DNA from: an uncultured Mycoplasmatota bacterium
GTDB lineage: Bacteria > Bacillota_I > Bacilli_A > Izemoplasmatales > Izemoplasmataceae
DNA length: 64,000 bases
Direction of reading: 5' to 3'
Assembly (NCBI GenBank): GCA_913062645.1
Contig: CAJXVW010000001.1
Location: forward strand, 682,001-746,000
Shown here: piece by piece, positions 19,035 through 28,832 of the stretch
Layout of the letters: each line of letters starts with the position of its first letter
How positions within the stretch are numbered: position 1 is the stretch's first letter
The notes under the pieces: model-generated
The model's database searches: none
What the model was told of the DNA's origin: nothing
The model's input: only the letters and a program-made list of their open reading frames with translations
Program-made: the position numbers and the translations under genes

Positions 19035-19876
19035 AACACATCATCCCAAATTCGCTGAAAGAAGCTCTTGATTATATGGACGGGCACTACACGACGATTG
19101 TTGCCGGCGGGACCGATCTGATGGTGCAGCGCCGCAACTGGGCGGAACTGCCGCCAACGTTCACGAGCGATCCGGTCTATGTGTTCCATCTTTCCGAACT
19201 GAATTATGTGAACGAAGATGATAAAAACGTATATATTGGAGCAGTGACACCGATGAGCGTTCTGCTCGATCATCCTGCGACACCGCAGCTTCTCAAGGAT
19301 GCCATTGCGATCATTGCCGCACCTGGTCTTCGTAACATGGCGACGATTGCCGGAAACATCGGAAATGCATCGCCGGCAGGAGACAGCCTGCCGATTTTGT
19401 ACGCACTGGATGCACTGGTACGCATTCAATCCAAATCACAAAACAGTCTGCTGCCGATAGCTCAGGTCATTCAGGGACCACGTAAGACGATTCTCGACAA
19501 CAATGAGCTGATTACGGAAATCGTCATACCCAAAGACCCCTTTACGTTCCAGATGTTTCGCAAGGTAGGGGGACGCAAAGCCGATGCCATTAGCAAAGTG
19601 TCGTTTACGGGATCGGTGCGGATCGAAGGCAAACACGTTACCGATCTTCGCATTGCATTCGGTGCGGTTGCACCAACGGTGGTCCGCGTTCGCGACATCG
19701 AAATGGAATACGAAGGAAAGACCGTCAAACAACTGCAACAACAAGTCAAGAGCTTGCAAGAAGCATACGCAACGTACATCCGACCGATTGATGATCAGCG
19801 ATCCAACAAAGAATATCGGATGAACGTTGCAATGAATCTTTTGGAGCAATTCATCAGTAGTTTGAAAGAGGAGTGA
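19028..19876 (+). CDS. Xanthine dehydrogenase FAD-binding subunit (second complex)
   Basis: A 282-residue FAD subunit. FAD contacts are TIVAGGTDLMVQ near residue 24 and LRNMATIAGNIGNASPAGD near residue 98; FRKVGGRKADAISKVS is the usual C-terminal-domain segment. It completes the Mo-FeS-FAD set (16481-19876). Towards its 3' half the codons become more AT-rich than in the operon's front half, a shift that continues into the adenine deaminase gene. Confidence 0.9.
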   Translation: MVKHIIPNSLKEALDYMDGHYTTIVAGGTDLMVQRRNWAELPPTFTSDPVYVFHLSELNYVNEDDKNVYIGAVTPMSVLLDHPATPQLLKDAIAIIAAPGLRNMATIAGNIGNASPAGDSLPILYALDALVRIQSKSQNSLLPIAQVIQGPRKTILDNNELITEIVIPKDPFTFQMFRKVGGRKADAISKVSFTGSVRIEGKHVTDLRIAFGAVAPTVVRVRDIEMEYEGKTVKQLQQQVKSLQEAYATYIRPIDDQRSNKEYRMNVAMNLLEQFISSLKEE

Positions 19877-19880
19877 TCCG

Positions 19881-21593
19881 ATGAATCACAAACAACTGTC
19901 GGAGATCGCGCTAGCGCAGCAACCAGCCGATTTAGTCATCAAGAATGCCACCATCATCAATGTTTTCGATGCGACGACGGAACGTGCCGATATTGCTGTT
20001 CAAGACGGCATTTTTGTCGGTATTGGTCAATACCATGGAAAACAAGAAATTGATGTGAAGGGTGCGTATGTAGCTCCTGGATTCATTGATGGGCACGTGC
20101 ATATTGAATCAAGTATGTTGACCCCATCTGAATTCTCTAAACTAGTAATTCCAAAAGGTACAACAAGAGTGATTGCAGATCCTCATGAAATCGCCAATGT
20201 CAAGGGCGTCAAAGGACTTGGTTTCATGCTTAACAGCAGCATGGACACACCTTTGAATGTGCACCTGATGATTCCATCTTGCGTCCCTGCCACAACGTTT
20301 GAAACGTCTGGATCAACCGTTGATGCGGAAGACATCTACAGTCTCCGCAGACGGGAAGGCATACTTGGACTGGGTGAAGTCATGGATTATCCCAGTGTCA
20401 TACATGCCGAACAATCGATGATGAACAAATTAAGCATTATGGAAGATTATGTGATAGACGGACACGCTCCGAACGTGACTGGGAAAGAACTAAACGCCTA
20501 TCTGCTTCATCACATTCGAACGGATCATGAAAGTACCACGATTGACGAACTTCATGAGAAGGTCAAACGAGGAATGTACATTCATCTACGCGAAGGATCG
20601 CAAACCAGGAATGTCGTCGATCTCTTGCCGGCGGTCACTCCGAAAAACATTCATCGCTTGCTGTTTTGCACCGACGACAAACATCCGATGGACATCCTAG
20701 CAGAAGGACACGTCAATTACAATGTAAATCTGGCGATTGCCAACGGAGTCGATCCCATCGACGCAATCAGGATGGCAACGATCAATACCGCCAATTGCTA
20801 TCAGCTCAATCAAGTCGGTGCGATTGCACCTGGTTATGAGGCGGATTTCATCGTGTTTGACGATCTCAATGACATTCAGCCAAGCAACGTATACATCGCG
20901 GGACAACCGGTCGCACAAAACGGCCAGGTCACGTTTGAGACGCATCGGTTCGAAAGCATCCATGTCGTGGATACCGTCAAGTACAACATCGACGATATCA
21001 AGCTGGATCTTCCGTTGAAATCCGATAACGTCAAAGTCATTCAATTGATTGCCAACAATGTGACGACCAAACAAGTCATTCGCAAAGTTCAACGCAACAA
21101 CGGGCTGTATGTCAACAATCCCAACGACGACATTCTGAAGATTGCCGTCGTCGAGCGCCATCACTACACCAAAAACGTCGGTGTGGGGCTCTTGGAAGGT
21201 TATGGACTGAAAGATGGCGCCGTCGGGATGACGATTGCCCACGACTCTCATAATCTCGTGGTCGTTGGTGACAACGATGCCGACATGATGAAGGCCATCG
21301 AGGAACTCAAACGGATCCAGGGTGGGATCACCATCGTTCACAACGGGTCGATCGTCGAGAGCCTTCCGTTGGAAATCGCCGGCATCATGACCAACCAGGA
21401 CATCGACACAGTGTGCGACAAGCTGAAAAAGATGGAGCATGAAGCCCGGCAACTGGGGGTCACCAAACAAGTTGACGATCCCTTCTTGTCGCTGGCATTC
21501 ATGAGTTTGCCGGTCATCCCCGATCTGAAACTCACCGATCGCGGATTGTTTGATGTTACGACCTTCTCGCTGACCGAAATCGAGGTGGAGTGA
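19881..21593 (+). CDS. ade: Adenine deaminase
   Basis: A 570-residue protein of typical AdeC length. N-terminal amidohydrolase motifs are FIDGHVHIESSMLTPSEF and VIADPHEIANVKG; GLGEVMDYPSV and FCTDDKHP complete the metal site, and the C-terminal domain carries HDSHNLVVVGDN. It converts adenine to hypoxanthine and ammonia, feeding the xanthine dehydrogenase encoded just upstream. Bases from about 19960 to 20700 are visibly more AT-rich than surrounding genes. Four bases separate it from the FAD subunit; the ribosome site is GAGGAG. Confidence 0.95.
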   Translation: MNHKQLSEIALAQQPADLVIKNATIINVFDATTERADIAVQDGIFVGIGQYHGKQEIDVKGAYVAPGFIDGHVHIESSMLTPSEFSKLVIPKGTTRVIADPHEIANVKGVKGLGFMLNSSMDTPLNVHLMIPSCVPATTFETSGSTVDAEDIYSLRRREGILGLGEVMDYPSVIHAEQSMMNKLSIMEDYVIDGHAPNVTGKELNAYLLHHIRTDHESTTIDELHEKVKRGMYIHLREGSQTRNVVDLLPAVTPKNIHRLLFCTDDKHPMDILAEGHVNYNVNLAIANGVDPIDAIRMATINTANCYQLNQVGAIAPGYEADFIVFDDLNDIQPSNVYIAGQPVAQNGQVTFETHRFESIHVVDTVKYNIDDIKLDLPLKSDNVKVIQLIANNVTTKQVIRKVQRNNGLYVNNPNDDILKIAVVERHHYTKNVGVGLLEGYGLKDGAVGMTIAHDSHNLVVVGDNDADMMKAIEELKRIQGGITIVHNGSIVESLPLEIAGIMTNQDIDTVCDKLKKMEHEARQLGVTKQVDDPFLSLAFMSLPVIPDLKLTDRGLFDVTTFSLTEIEVE

Positions 21594-22874
21594 ATGACGT
21601 ACGCAACCGGGTTGCTTTGTACCATCTGCGGCAAGACACACCCCTATCGCGATGATCTCATGACATGCCCCGATTGTAAAGAACAGGGCATTCTTGATGT
21701 TCGATACGATTACCAGCGGATGTCTGAGGTTGTCAACCGAGCCTATTTCCAGCAGAACACACTGCGCCACATGCTACGCTACCAACCGCTGATGACGATT
21801 GCATCATATGATGCTCAAACGACGCTGCAAGTTGGGTGGACACCGCTGTATCGCTCCACAAGCTTGTCCAAGGAACTCGGTCTTCCACACCTGTACTTCA
21901 AGGATGAAGGCGTCAATCCAACGGCTTCGCTCAAGGACCGCGCCAGTCTCGTTGCCTGCTTGAAAGCAATCGAAGGCGGTCATCGGACCATTTGTTGCAG
22001 TTCAACCGGCAATGCAGCATCCAGCCTCGCCGGCAATGCTGCGAAATTGAATCTGAACAGCGTCATCTTCGTTCCCGGCCGATCGCCACTCGGCAAGCAA
22101 GCCCAAATGCTCGCCTTCGGTGCCGACGTGATCCCCGTTGACGCCGATTACAATACCACCTACGAAACGTCGAAACAATTCATCGATGCCTATGGTTGGT
22201 ACAATCGCAATGCCGCGATCAATCCCCATCTGGTCGAAGGCAAGAAGACGGTGGCTTTGGAAATTGCCGAACAACTTGATTTTCAACCGATTCACGCGGT
22301 GTTTGTATCGGTGGGCGATGGGTGCACGATTTATGGCGTGTACAAAGGTTTCTTCGATCTGTGGAATCTCGGTCTCATCGAGTACATCCCCCAAATCTAT
22401 GGCGTGCAAAGCAGTGGTTGCGCTCCGTTCGTAGAAGCGTACCAAGACGATCGCGAACTGCGCCCCGTCGCGGAATCGACCCTGGCGGACAGCATCGCCG
22501 TCGGGGTCCCGCGCAATCCCGTCAAGGGGATGTGGGCGGTTACCAAATCCAACGGTCGCTACCTGGCGGTCAGCGACGAGGACATTCTAGCCGCACAGCG
22601 AGAAATGGCGGCGACCGAAGGACTGTTTTGCGAACCGGCGGGAGCCACCGGCTACGCCGGTCTGAAGCAAGCCCTGAAACAAGGATGGATCGATCGCGAT
22701 GACCGCGTGGTCGTCATCGCCACCGGCAACGGTCTTAAGGATACCAAGACGTTCCTGGCCCATGCCAATCCCCGTTCCGCCATCGATCCCGATCAACTCC
22801 ATCGACACATGCAAGCGGACGTTCCGTTTGAAACCATACTACAAGACATTGACAGAAGAGGTGAATCATCATGA
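21594..22874 (+). CDS. PLP fold-II enzyme, threonine synthase-like with zinc ribbon
   Basis: A 426-residue protein. An N-terminal zinc ribbon (Cys9, Cys12, Cys25, Cys28) precedes a tryptophan-synthase-beta-type PLP domain with the cofactor lysine in TASLKDR (Lys114), the phosphate loop near SSTGNAASSLAG and a C-terminal ATGNGLKD. That makes it look like threonine synthase. With no other threonine genes and a position between adenine deaminase and YgeY/YgeW relatives, it more likely performs an elimination on an amino-acid product of purine breakdown. It does not carry the typical E. coli YgeX active-site pattern as I remember it. Start abuts the ade stop. Confidence 0.8.
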   Translation: MTYATGLLCTICGKTHPYRDDLMTCPDCKEQGILDVRYDYQRMSEVVNRAYFQQNTLRHMLRYQPLMTIASYDAQTTLQVGWTPLYRSTSLSKELGLPHLYFKDEGVNPTASLKDRASLVACLKAIEGGHRTICCSSTGNAASSLAGNAAKLNLNSVIFVPGRSPLGKQAQMLAFGADVIPVDADYNTTYETSKQFIDAYGWYNRNAAINPHLVEGKKTVALEIAEQLDFQPIHAVFVSVGDGCTIYGVYKGFFDLWNLGLIEYIPQIYGVQSSGCAPFVEAYQDDRELRPVAESTLADSIAVGVPRNPVKGMWAVTKSNGRYLAVSDEDILAAQREMAATEGLFCEPAGATGYAGLKQALKQGWIDRDDRVVVIATGNGLKDTKTFLAHANPRSAIDPDQLHRHMQADVPFETILQDIDRRGESS

Positions 22875-24235
22875 ATCAGATACCATTCGGTCCGACGTAT
22901 GACGAGATGCTGGATCCGTCCAGACTCGATCCGGACCTGCGCAAACGCGCGCTTGCGGCACGAGACAACGAACTCGACCCGCTCAACTTGTTCAACATCA
23001 CGTGGAAGGACGAACGCAATCAGGTCCGCAAGATCGTTCTGCCCAAGGAACTCACCGGTGTGGAGGCCAACATCGTCGTGCTCATCGGCAAGCATTTCCC
23101 ATCGGGAAGTCACAAGGTCGGTCCCGCCTACAGCACGCTCATCGAAGGCTGTGTCGACAATGAGATCGTTCCCGGCGAACACACCATTCTCGGCCCTTCG
23201 ACGGGCAATTTCGGAATCGGTGTGTCCTACATCTGCAACCTCATGAACTACGAAGCAATCGTCATCATGCCCGACAACATGAGCAAGGAGCGGTATCAGC
23301 GCATTCAGAAATACGGCGCCAAGCTCGATCTCACGCCGGGTACCGAAAGCGACGTCATTCTGACGCTCGAACGCACCTATGAACTGAAAAAGAATCCATC
23401 GTATCGTTCGCTGGCACAGTTTGAACTGCTGCCCAACTACCGGTTCCATCGACATGTCACCGGGGAGAGTTGTGTGGAAGCCGTCAAAGGCATCGGTAAC
23501 TCCCGCATCGCAGCGTTCACAAGCGCTGTTGGCAGCGCTGGAACGATTGCCGCCGGAGATCAGATCAAGACGCATTTTCCGGAATGCAAAGTGGTGGCGT
23601 TGGAACCGTACGAATGTTCGACGCTCACCAATGGCGGTCGCGGACAACACCGCATCGAGGGCATCGGCGACAAGATGTGCACGCTCATCCACAATGTACT
23701 CAATACCGACTTCATCGCCCAGATCAAGGACGATGACACGATCAAAGCATTGAAAATCATCCACGACGGCATTGACGTGCTCGTTGAACAAGGCATTGAT
23801 CGTGACACCGCGCTGGAACTGGCCGACACCTTCGGACCAAGTGGTCTGTGCAACGTCATCGGAGCCATCAAGATGGCCAAACATCTCCGTCTCGGGGCCG
23901 ATGACAATGTCGTGACCGTTGCGACCGACGGGTTCGACCGCTATGAAAGCGTACTGGAAGATCTGGAGCAACGTTATCTCGAAACCGAAGATTTCGTCCT
24001 GCGTCGCTGGTTCCATGACATATTCCGTAAAATCGGAAACGAGGACGTGTACGATTTCCGCACGCCCGAACGGAAACAACAGCTGTTCCATCAAAAAGAA
24101 CTGGACTGGCTCAAGTTCGGTTATGACAAAGCGTATCTCGACCGCATGAAACAGCCCTCCTTCTGGGATGCCGAATACCGCAAGATCGAGTATTACAACG
24201 ACCGCATCAAAGCGCTCAGAGGAGACGGATCATGA
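22871..24235 (+). CDS. PLP fold-II lyase-like enzyme of the purine operon
   Basis: A 454-residue PLP-dependent enzyme of the cysteine synthase/ammonia-lyase superfamily. The cofactor lysine is in FPSGSHKVG (Lys82), with [12 protein letters not shown] as phosphate-contact loop and [17 protein letters not shown] deeper in the fold. A roughly 80-residue helical C-terminal extension follows the catalytic domain. It overlaps its neighbours by four bases each, next to the YgeY and YgeW relatives, where E. coli has ygeX (2,3-diaminopropionate ammonia-lyase). It may fill that role, but its motifs differ; I treat the reaction as unknown. Confidence 0.78.
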   Translation: MNQIPFGPTYDEMLDPSRLDPDLRKRALAARDNELDPLNLFNITWKDERNQVRKIVLPKELTGVEANIVVLIGKHFPSGSHKVGPAYSTLIEGCVDNEIVPGEHTILGPSTGNFGIGVSYICNLMNYEAIVIMPDNMSKERYQRIQKYGAKLDLTPGTESDVILTLERTYELKKNPSYRSLAQFELLPNYRFHRHVTGESCVEAVKGIGNSRIAAFTSAVGSAGTIAAGDQIKTHFPECKVVALEPYECSTLTNGGRGQHRIEGIGDKMCTLIHNVLNTDFIAQIKDDDTIKALKIIHDGIDVLVEQGIDRDTALELADTFGPSGLCNVIGAIKMAKHLRLGADDNVVTVATDGFDRYESVLEDLEQRYLETEDFVLRRWFHDIFRKIGNEDVYDFRTPERKQQLFHQKELDWLKFGYDKAYLDRMKQPSFWDAEYRKIEYYNDRIKALRGDGS

Positions 24236-25452
24236 ACCTTGCCGATCGGATTCGCGAACGCGCGGAACACTATCGCGATGACATCAGCGCGTTTCTCCGC
24301 GACATGATCCGCATTCCCTCGGAAAGTTGCGAAGAGGGAGCCGTCATCGCCCGCATCAAAGCGGAAATGGAAGCCGTCGGCTTCGATCGCATCGAGATCG
24401 ATCCGATGGGCAACATTCTCGGCTACATCGGAACCGGACCTCGTCTGATCGCAATGGACGCGCACATCGACACGGTTGGTGTCGGCGAACGTCGCAATTG
24501 GGACTACGATCCCTACGACAGCTACGAAGATGACGACATCATCGTCGGCCGCGGTGCGAGTGATCAGGAAGGCGGCATGGCGTCGATGGTCTACGCCGCC
24601 AAAATCATCCAAGATCTTGATCTCGCCAAGGATTACACGTTGCTCATCACCGGGACCGTCCAGGAAGAAGATTGCGATGGTTTGTGCTGGCAGTACATCA
24701 TTGAAGAATCGAACATTCGACCGGAGTTCGTGGTCATCACCGAACCGACCAGCTGCCGGATTTACCGCGGTCACCGCGGTCGCATGGAAATCAAGGTGTC
24801 GGTCGGTGGCGTCAGCTGTCACGGCAGTGCCCCCGAACGAGGCGACAACGCGATTTTCAAGATGGCGCCGATCCTCCAGGAACTCGAGCAACTGCATCCC
24901 CGTCTGAAACACGACGATTTTCTCGGCAAGGGATCGCTCACGGTGAGTGAAATCTTCTATTCTTCGCCATCCCGCTGCGCCGTCGCCGATGGCTGTTCGA
25001 TCTCCGTCGACCGCCGCTTGACGGCCGGTGAAACCTACGACAGTGCCCTTGCTGAAATCCGCGCGCTGCCATCGGTTCAAGCAGCCGGCGCCGTGGTCGA
25101 GATGTACGATTACGCGCGTCCGTCCTACACCGGACTCACCTATCCGACCAAGGCCTTTTTCCCAACCTGGGTGTTGCCGGAGGACCATCCCGTGTGCCAG
25201 GCGACGATCGCCAGTTATCGGGCTTTGTTCCGGGCCGAACCGATCGTCGACAAATGGACGTTCTCGACCAACGCGGTCTCGATCATGGGCCGCTACAACA
25301 TCCCGTGCATCGGCTTTGGACCCGGTCACGAAGATCAAGCCCACGCACCCAACGAGCGAACCTGGAAAAACGAACTGGTTGAGGCGGCGGCGATGTACGC
25401 GATGATACCCACGACATTTCTCACCCTCAACAAGAAGGAGACAGGACAATGA
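24232..25452 (+). CDS. ygeY: YgeY-family M20 metallohydrolase
   Basis: A 406-residue M20-type zinc hydrolase. [11 protein letters not shown] gives His78 and Asp80, [10 protein letters not shown] gives the bridging Asp111, and QEEDCDG gives the Glu145/Glu146 base and ligand; a dimerisation domain with SCHGSAPE follows. It belongs to the YgeY group (described as linked to selenium-dependent molybdenum hydroxylases), which always travels with YgeW and YgeX-like genes. Likely hydrolyses an amide or carbamoyl-type bond in an opened purine product. The start overlaps the upstream stop (ATGA) after GGAGACGG. Confidence 0.88.
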   Translation: MNLADRIRERAEHYRDDISAFLRDMIRIPSESCEEGAVIARIKAEMEAVGFDRIEIDPMGNILGYIGTGPRLIAMDAHIDTVGVGERRNWDYDPYDSYEDDDIIVGRGASDQEGGMASMVYAAKIIQDLDLAKDYTLLITGTVQEEDCDGLCWQYIIEESNIRPEFVVITEPTSCRIYRGHRGRMEIKVSVGGVSCHGSAPERGDNAIFKMAPILQELEQLHPRLKHDDFLGKGSLTVSEIFYSSPSRCAVADGCSISVDRRLTAGETYDSALAEIRALPSVQAAGAVVEMYDYARPSYTGLTYPTKAFFPTWVLPEDHPVCQATIASYRALFRAEPIVDKWTFSTNAVSIMGRYNIPCIGFGPGHEDQAHAPNERTWKNELVEAAAMYAMIPTTFLTLNKKETGQ

Positions 25453-26432
25453 AACCACGGTTCAAAGGCAAACACTTCATCACCCTCGAGGACTGGAGCA
25501 AGGATGAAATCGACGTTCTCCTCAAGGTCTCGAACGAACTGAAACGCCAGTTCTACAACAACGACATCACCGATTACCTCAAGAACAAGACATCGTTTCT
25601 GATGTTTTTCGAACAATCGACCAGAACCCGCAACTCGATGGAAGCCGGCATCGCTCAACTGGGCGGTCACGCCAACTTTCTTGACACCTCGACAATGCAG
25701 ATCTCGCACGGTGAGAGTGCCAAGGACACGGCCGTCATCCTCTCCAGTTACGGCCACGGCATCGCCTGCCGCAACTGTTTCTGGGGCGTCGGCAACCAGT
25801 ATCTCAATGCGATGGCCAAACACGCCACGGTACCCGTCATGAACCTCCAGGACGATCTCTATCATCCGATGCAGGGTCTGGCCGATCTGATGACGATTCA
25901 GGAAGTATTCCCAGAAGGCAAACGGATCAAGGTCTCGATCATCTGGGCATATGCGAAAAGCCACAAGAAACCGATCAGCGTGCCGCTCACGCAAATTCTC
26001 CTGTTCCCGCGTTACGCAATGGATGTCACGCTCGCCTATCCCGAAGGTTACGATCTTCCCGACTGGGCCATCACCAAAGCCAGACAAAACGCCGAACAAG
26101 GCGGCGGAACGTTCCGCATCACCCACGACATGGCCGAGGCGTATCAGGACGCCGACGTCGTAATCCCGAAAAACTGGGGCAGCTGGGTCACCAACCAGTC
26201 GTCCGAGGTCATCGACGACTTGCTCGAATCCTACAAGGACTGGAAATGCACCGAAGCGATGATCGCGCTCGCCAGCCCCGATGTCAAATACATGCACGCC
26301 CTGCCCGCCGACCGCGGCAACGAGGTGGAGGACAGCGTCATCGACGGTCCTCACTCGATCGTCTATCAGGAGGCGGAAAACCGACTGCATACGGCCAAGG
26401 CCGTGATGGTCATGACCATGGGCGACAAATAG
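25449..26432 (+). CDS. ygeW: YgeW-like knotted carbamoyltransferase
   Basis: A 327-residue member of the aspartate/ornithine carbamoyltransferase superfamily. The carbamoyl-phosphate loop is STRTR (residues 57-61); [14 protein letters not shown] and [16 protein letters not shown] are the conserved downstream segments. These fit the YgeW group, whose natural substrate has been unknown but which is induced with purine degradation. Run in reverse it would release carbamoyl phosphate, which could yield ATP through a carbamate kinase; no such kinase is in the window. It is shorter than E. coli YgeW (about 396 residues). Overlaps ygeY by four bases. Confidence 0.88.
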   Translation: MKPRFKGKHFITLEDWSKDEIDVLLKVSNELKRQFYNNDITDYLKNKTSFLMFFEQSTRTRNSMEAGIAQLGGHANFLDTSTMQISHGESAKDTAVILSSYGHGIACRNCFWGVGNQYLNAMAKHATVPVMNLQDDLYHPMQGLADLMTIQEVFPEGKRIKVSIIWAYAKSHKKPISVPLTQILLFPRYAMDVTLAYPEGYDLPDWAITKARQNAEQGGGTFRITHDMAEAYQDADVVIPKNWGSWVTNQSSEVIDDLLESYKDWKCTEAMIALASPDVKYMHALPADRGNEVEDSVIDGPHSIVYQEAENRLHTAKAVMVMTMGDK

Positions 26433-26447
26433 AAAGGACGAGATGGT

Positions 26448-26912
26448 ATGAACAAATTCATGACCGTAGCGGTTCAAGAAGCGTTCCAAGGCATGCGCGC
26501 CGGCGACGGCGGGCCATTCGGGGCCGTCATCGTCAAAGACGGTGAAATCATCGCAACCGGTCACAACGAGGTGCTGAAGACCAACGATCCGACCGCCCAC
26601 GCCGAGGTCGTCGCGATTCGCAAAGCGACCGCCAAACTCGGCCGCTTCGACTTGTCGGATTGTGAAATCTACTCGAGCTGCGAACCGTGTCCGATGTGCT
26701 TCGCCGCGATTCACTGGGCGAAGATGAAACGACTTTACTTTGGAGCGTCACGTTACGACGCCGCGGCGATTGATTTTGACGATCAGTACATCTACGACGT
26801 CATCAACAAGACCGCGACCAAAGAGCAAGTCGAGATTCATACGATCGATTGCGACCACTGTTTAGAGCCGTTCAGAGAGTGGCAGAACAAACAGGACAAG
26901 ACCCAATACTAA
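26448..26912 (+). CDS. guaD: Guanine deaminase (CDA-fold)
   Basis: A 154-residue cytidine-deaminase-fold enzyme with zinc ligands His51 in TAHAEVVAI (Glu53 the proton shuttle) and Cys81/Cys84 in SSCEPCPMC. Length and the C-terminal EPFREWQ tail match the Bacillus GuaD type, converting guanine to xanthine. With adenine deaminase it brings both purine bases to the xanthine dehydrogenase. The last gene of the operon, 15 bases after the carbamoyltransferase gene, ending three bases before a strong terminator. Confidence 0.93.
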   Translation: MNKFMTVAVQEAFQGMRAGDGGPFGAVIVKDGEIIATGHNEVLKTNDPTAHAEVVAIRKATAKLGRFDLSDCEIYSSCEPCPMCFAAIHWAKMKRLYFGASRYDAAAIDFDDQYIYDVINKTATKEQVEIHTIDCDHCLEPFREWQNKQDKTQY

Positions 26913-26915
26913 AAC

Positions 26916-26945
26916 AAAAAGGCTATCGGTTTGATAGCCTTTTTC
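26916..26945 (+). terminator. Terminator of the purine operon
   Basis: AAAAAGGCTATC - GGTTT - GATAGCCTTTTT, 12-bp stem with T5. The only terminator seen between 6570 and 26945. Confidence 0.92.
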
Positions 26946-27043
26946 GTTACCTCTGATTTTGGTGGTTAATGATCATGCGTGGTTTTGAAACATTGTATTG
27001 ATTTGGTTTTAAAGGAAGGAGTAGTCAGACTATATGCTACTGG

Positions 27044-28684
27044 TCAATCTTCCTGAAAACAACTTCCGCCGATGAATTCCCGCAACAGCGAGTTGTTCGG
27101 AACGAACTTGTCGTCGATGTCGACAAAATACTTCAGAAACTTGATCAGCCGGTTGGCGGTGATGAAGTGTTCGCTGTCGTTGGGAATCTCCTGCAATGTC
27201 GGGAGCGCATATTTCTTCAGCACGTTCAGTTCGTACTGAAGCCCGGAGTTGTACACGAAGTCGGCATGTTCCTGGTTGGGGTAGATCCAGCGGAACTCAC
27301 CAGCACGGACGCTGTCCCACATGGTGATCGTGCGCAGTGCCGATGCGTTGCGGAACTGATGGTCGCGGACGATCCGGCGGAGCAGGCGTAAATTGGTGAT
27401 GCTGATCGGATTATGGTTATCGAGATTCAATTGGAGTTGTGGACTGATGTAGATCTTGTAGGTCTGTTCCTTGGGGATCCGGTTCGTCAGTTCGTTGTTC
27501 AAGGCATGGATGCCCTCGATGATGATCGGGTTGTCTTCGGTGACTTTCAGTTTACGATATCCACCGCGTTCCTTGGTCGTGAAGTCAAAGATCGGCAGAT
27601 CGACTTCCACGCCGGCGATCAAATCCATCATGTTCTGGTTGAACAGTTCGACGTCGAGGGCGTGGATGTGTTCGAGATCGACGCTGCCGTCGGGTTCTTT
27701 GGGAATCAGATCGCGCGCAAGGTAATAGTCGTCGAGGCTGATCGTAATCGGGCGCAAACCACGGGTCATCAGTTCAATGCGCAACCGGTTCGAGAACGTC
27801 GTTTTGCCGCTCGAGGACGGACCGGCGATGGCAATCAGACGGATCTGTTGCTTGTTCTTGGCGATGCGATCGCCGAGTTCGGTGAGAAGTGCGTTGTGTT
27901 TCGCTTCGCACATGTGAACGAAGTCGACCACGCTGTTGGCGTGGACGTGTCGGTTCAAATTGGCGATCGTGTCGGCTTCGACGACACTCGCCCAGACGCT
28001 GGCGCGACGCAATGTGTCAATGTATTTGGGAGCGGCCTGATAGGGCGGAATCACGCCGTCTGCCTCGGCACGGGGATATTGAATCAGGAATCCGATGTCG
28101 AAGGGGAACATGTGAAACTCGGCCAAGTATCCCGTGGATGGCACCATGTAGCTGTACATGTAGTTCATGTATCCGTCACAGGTGTAGAAATGGACGGTGT
28201 CATCGGGGCGATAGTTGAGAATGTCGATGCGGTCCTCGTAATGGTTGTCTTCGTAGAAGGCTTTGGCTTCTTCGGTTGTGACGGATTTGCGGACGAACGG
28301 CAGATCGAGTTTGACAAGCCGCTCCATTTCCGCACCGATGGTCTTCAGGATATCCTTGATGTCCGCTTCAAGATCGTTGACGATGTAACAGAAAATCGAT
28401 CGTGAAACGGAGTATTTGAATTTGATCTGATAGTCGGGATAGACGTTGTGAAAAGCCATTGCGATCAGATATCGCAAGCTGGCTTCGTAGACGTGGACAA
28501 CCTCCCGGTTGTCGAGCGTCAGAAACTCCACGTCGGCGTCGTAAGCGAACTTGTAGGACATTTCGCGGAGACGATTGTTGACGCGGGCGACCGGATATTT
28601 GTGGTCGGGATCTTCAATCAGATCGCGCAGACGGATCGCCTGATCGAACTGGACTTCGGTGTTGTTGTAGCGGATGGTAAACAT
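27044..28684 (-). CDS. TGS-domain nucleoside (uridine) kinase-like protein
   Basis: A 546-residue protein. The N-terminal 60 residues are TGS-like (FTIRYNNTEVQF ... YPVARVNNRL), the middle resembles the threonyl-tRNA synthetase second domain, and the C-terminal half is a uridine-kinase P-loop NTPase with GPSSSGKTTFSNRL (near residue 285), SLDDYYLARD and IIIEGIHALN. Proteins with this TGS-plus-kinase layout are widespread in Firmicutes and annotated as nucleoside or uridine kinases; the true substrate is uncertain. AAGGAGG precedes the ATG at 28684; a Met codon 30 bases upstream overlaps the ribosome site. Confidence 0.85.
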   Translation of the reverse strand: MFTIRYNNTEVQFDQAIRLRDLIEDPDHKYPVARVNNRLREMSYKFAYDADVEFLTLDNREVVHVYEASLRYLIAMAFHNVYPDYQIKFKYSVSRSIFCYIVNDLEADIKDILKTIGAEMERLVKLDLPFVRKSVTTEEAKAFYEDNHYEDRIDILNYRPDDTVHFYTCDGYMNYMYSYMVPSTGYLAEFHMFPFDIGFLIQYPRAEADGVIPPYQAAPKYIDTLRRASVWASVVEADTIANLNRHVHANSVVDFVHMCEAKHNALLTELGDRIAKNKQQIRLIAIAGPSSSGKTTFSNRLRIELMTRGLRPITISLDDYYLARDLIPKEPDGSVDLEHIHALDVELFNQNMMDLIAGVEVDLPIFDFTTKERGGYRKLKVTEDNPIIIEGIHALNNELTNRIPKEQTYKIYISPQLQLNLDNHNPISITNLRLLRRIVRDHQFRNASALRTITMWDSVRAGEFRWIYPNQEHADFVYNSGLQYELNVLKKYALPTLQEIPNDSEHFITANRLIKFLKYFVDIDDKFVPNNSLLREFIGGSCFQED

Positions 28685-28712
28685 ATCGCCACCTCCTTCG
28701 GGGGGACTTTTC

Positions 28713-28741
28713 ATTTTATTACATCGACGGCGGTTTGTAAA
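28713..28741 (-). promoter_or_regulatory. Sigma-A promoter of the TGS-kinase gene
   Basis: Minus strand: TTTACA (28741-28736), 17-base spacer, TAAAAT (28718-28713). Divergent from the EamA promoter about 30 bases away. Confidence 0.65.
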
Positions 28742-28769
28742 GGGTTTTCATCAAGATTGCAATGGGGAC

Positions 28770-28798
28770 TGGGCAAATCAACCAAGTCGCGGTATAAT
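28770..28798 (+). promoter_or_regulatory. Promoter of the EamA-family transporter gene
   Basis: TGGGCA (28770-28775), 17 bases, TATAAT (28793-28798); a perfect -10 and a four-of-six -35. Confidence 0.55.
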
Positions 28799-28832
28799 GG
28801 AACACAGAAGTTCACCAAAAGGAGGTACCGAG

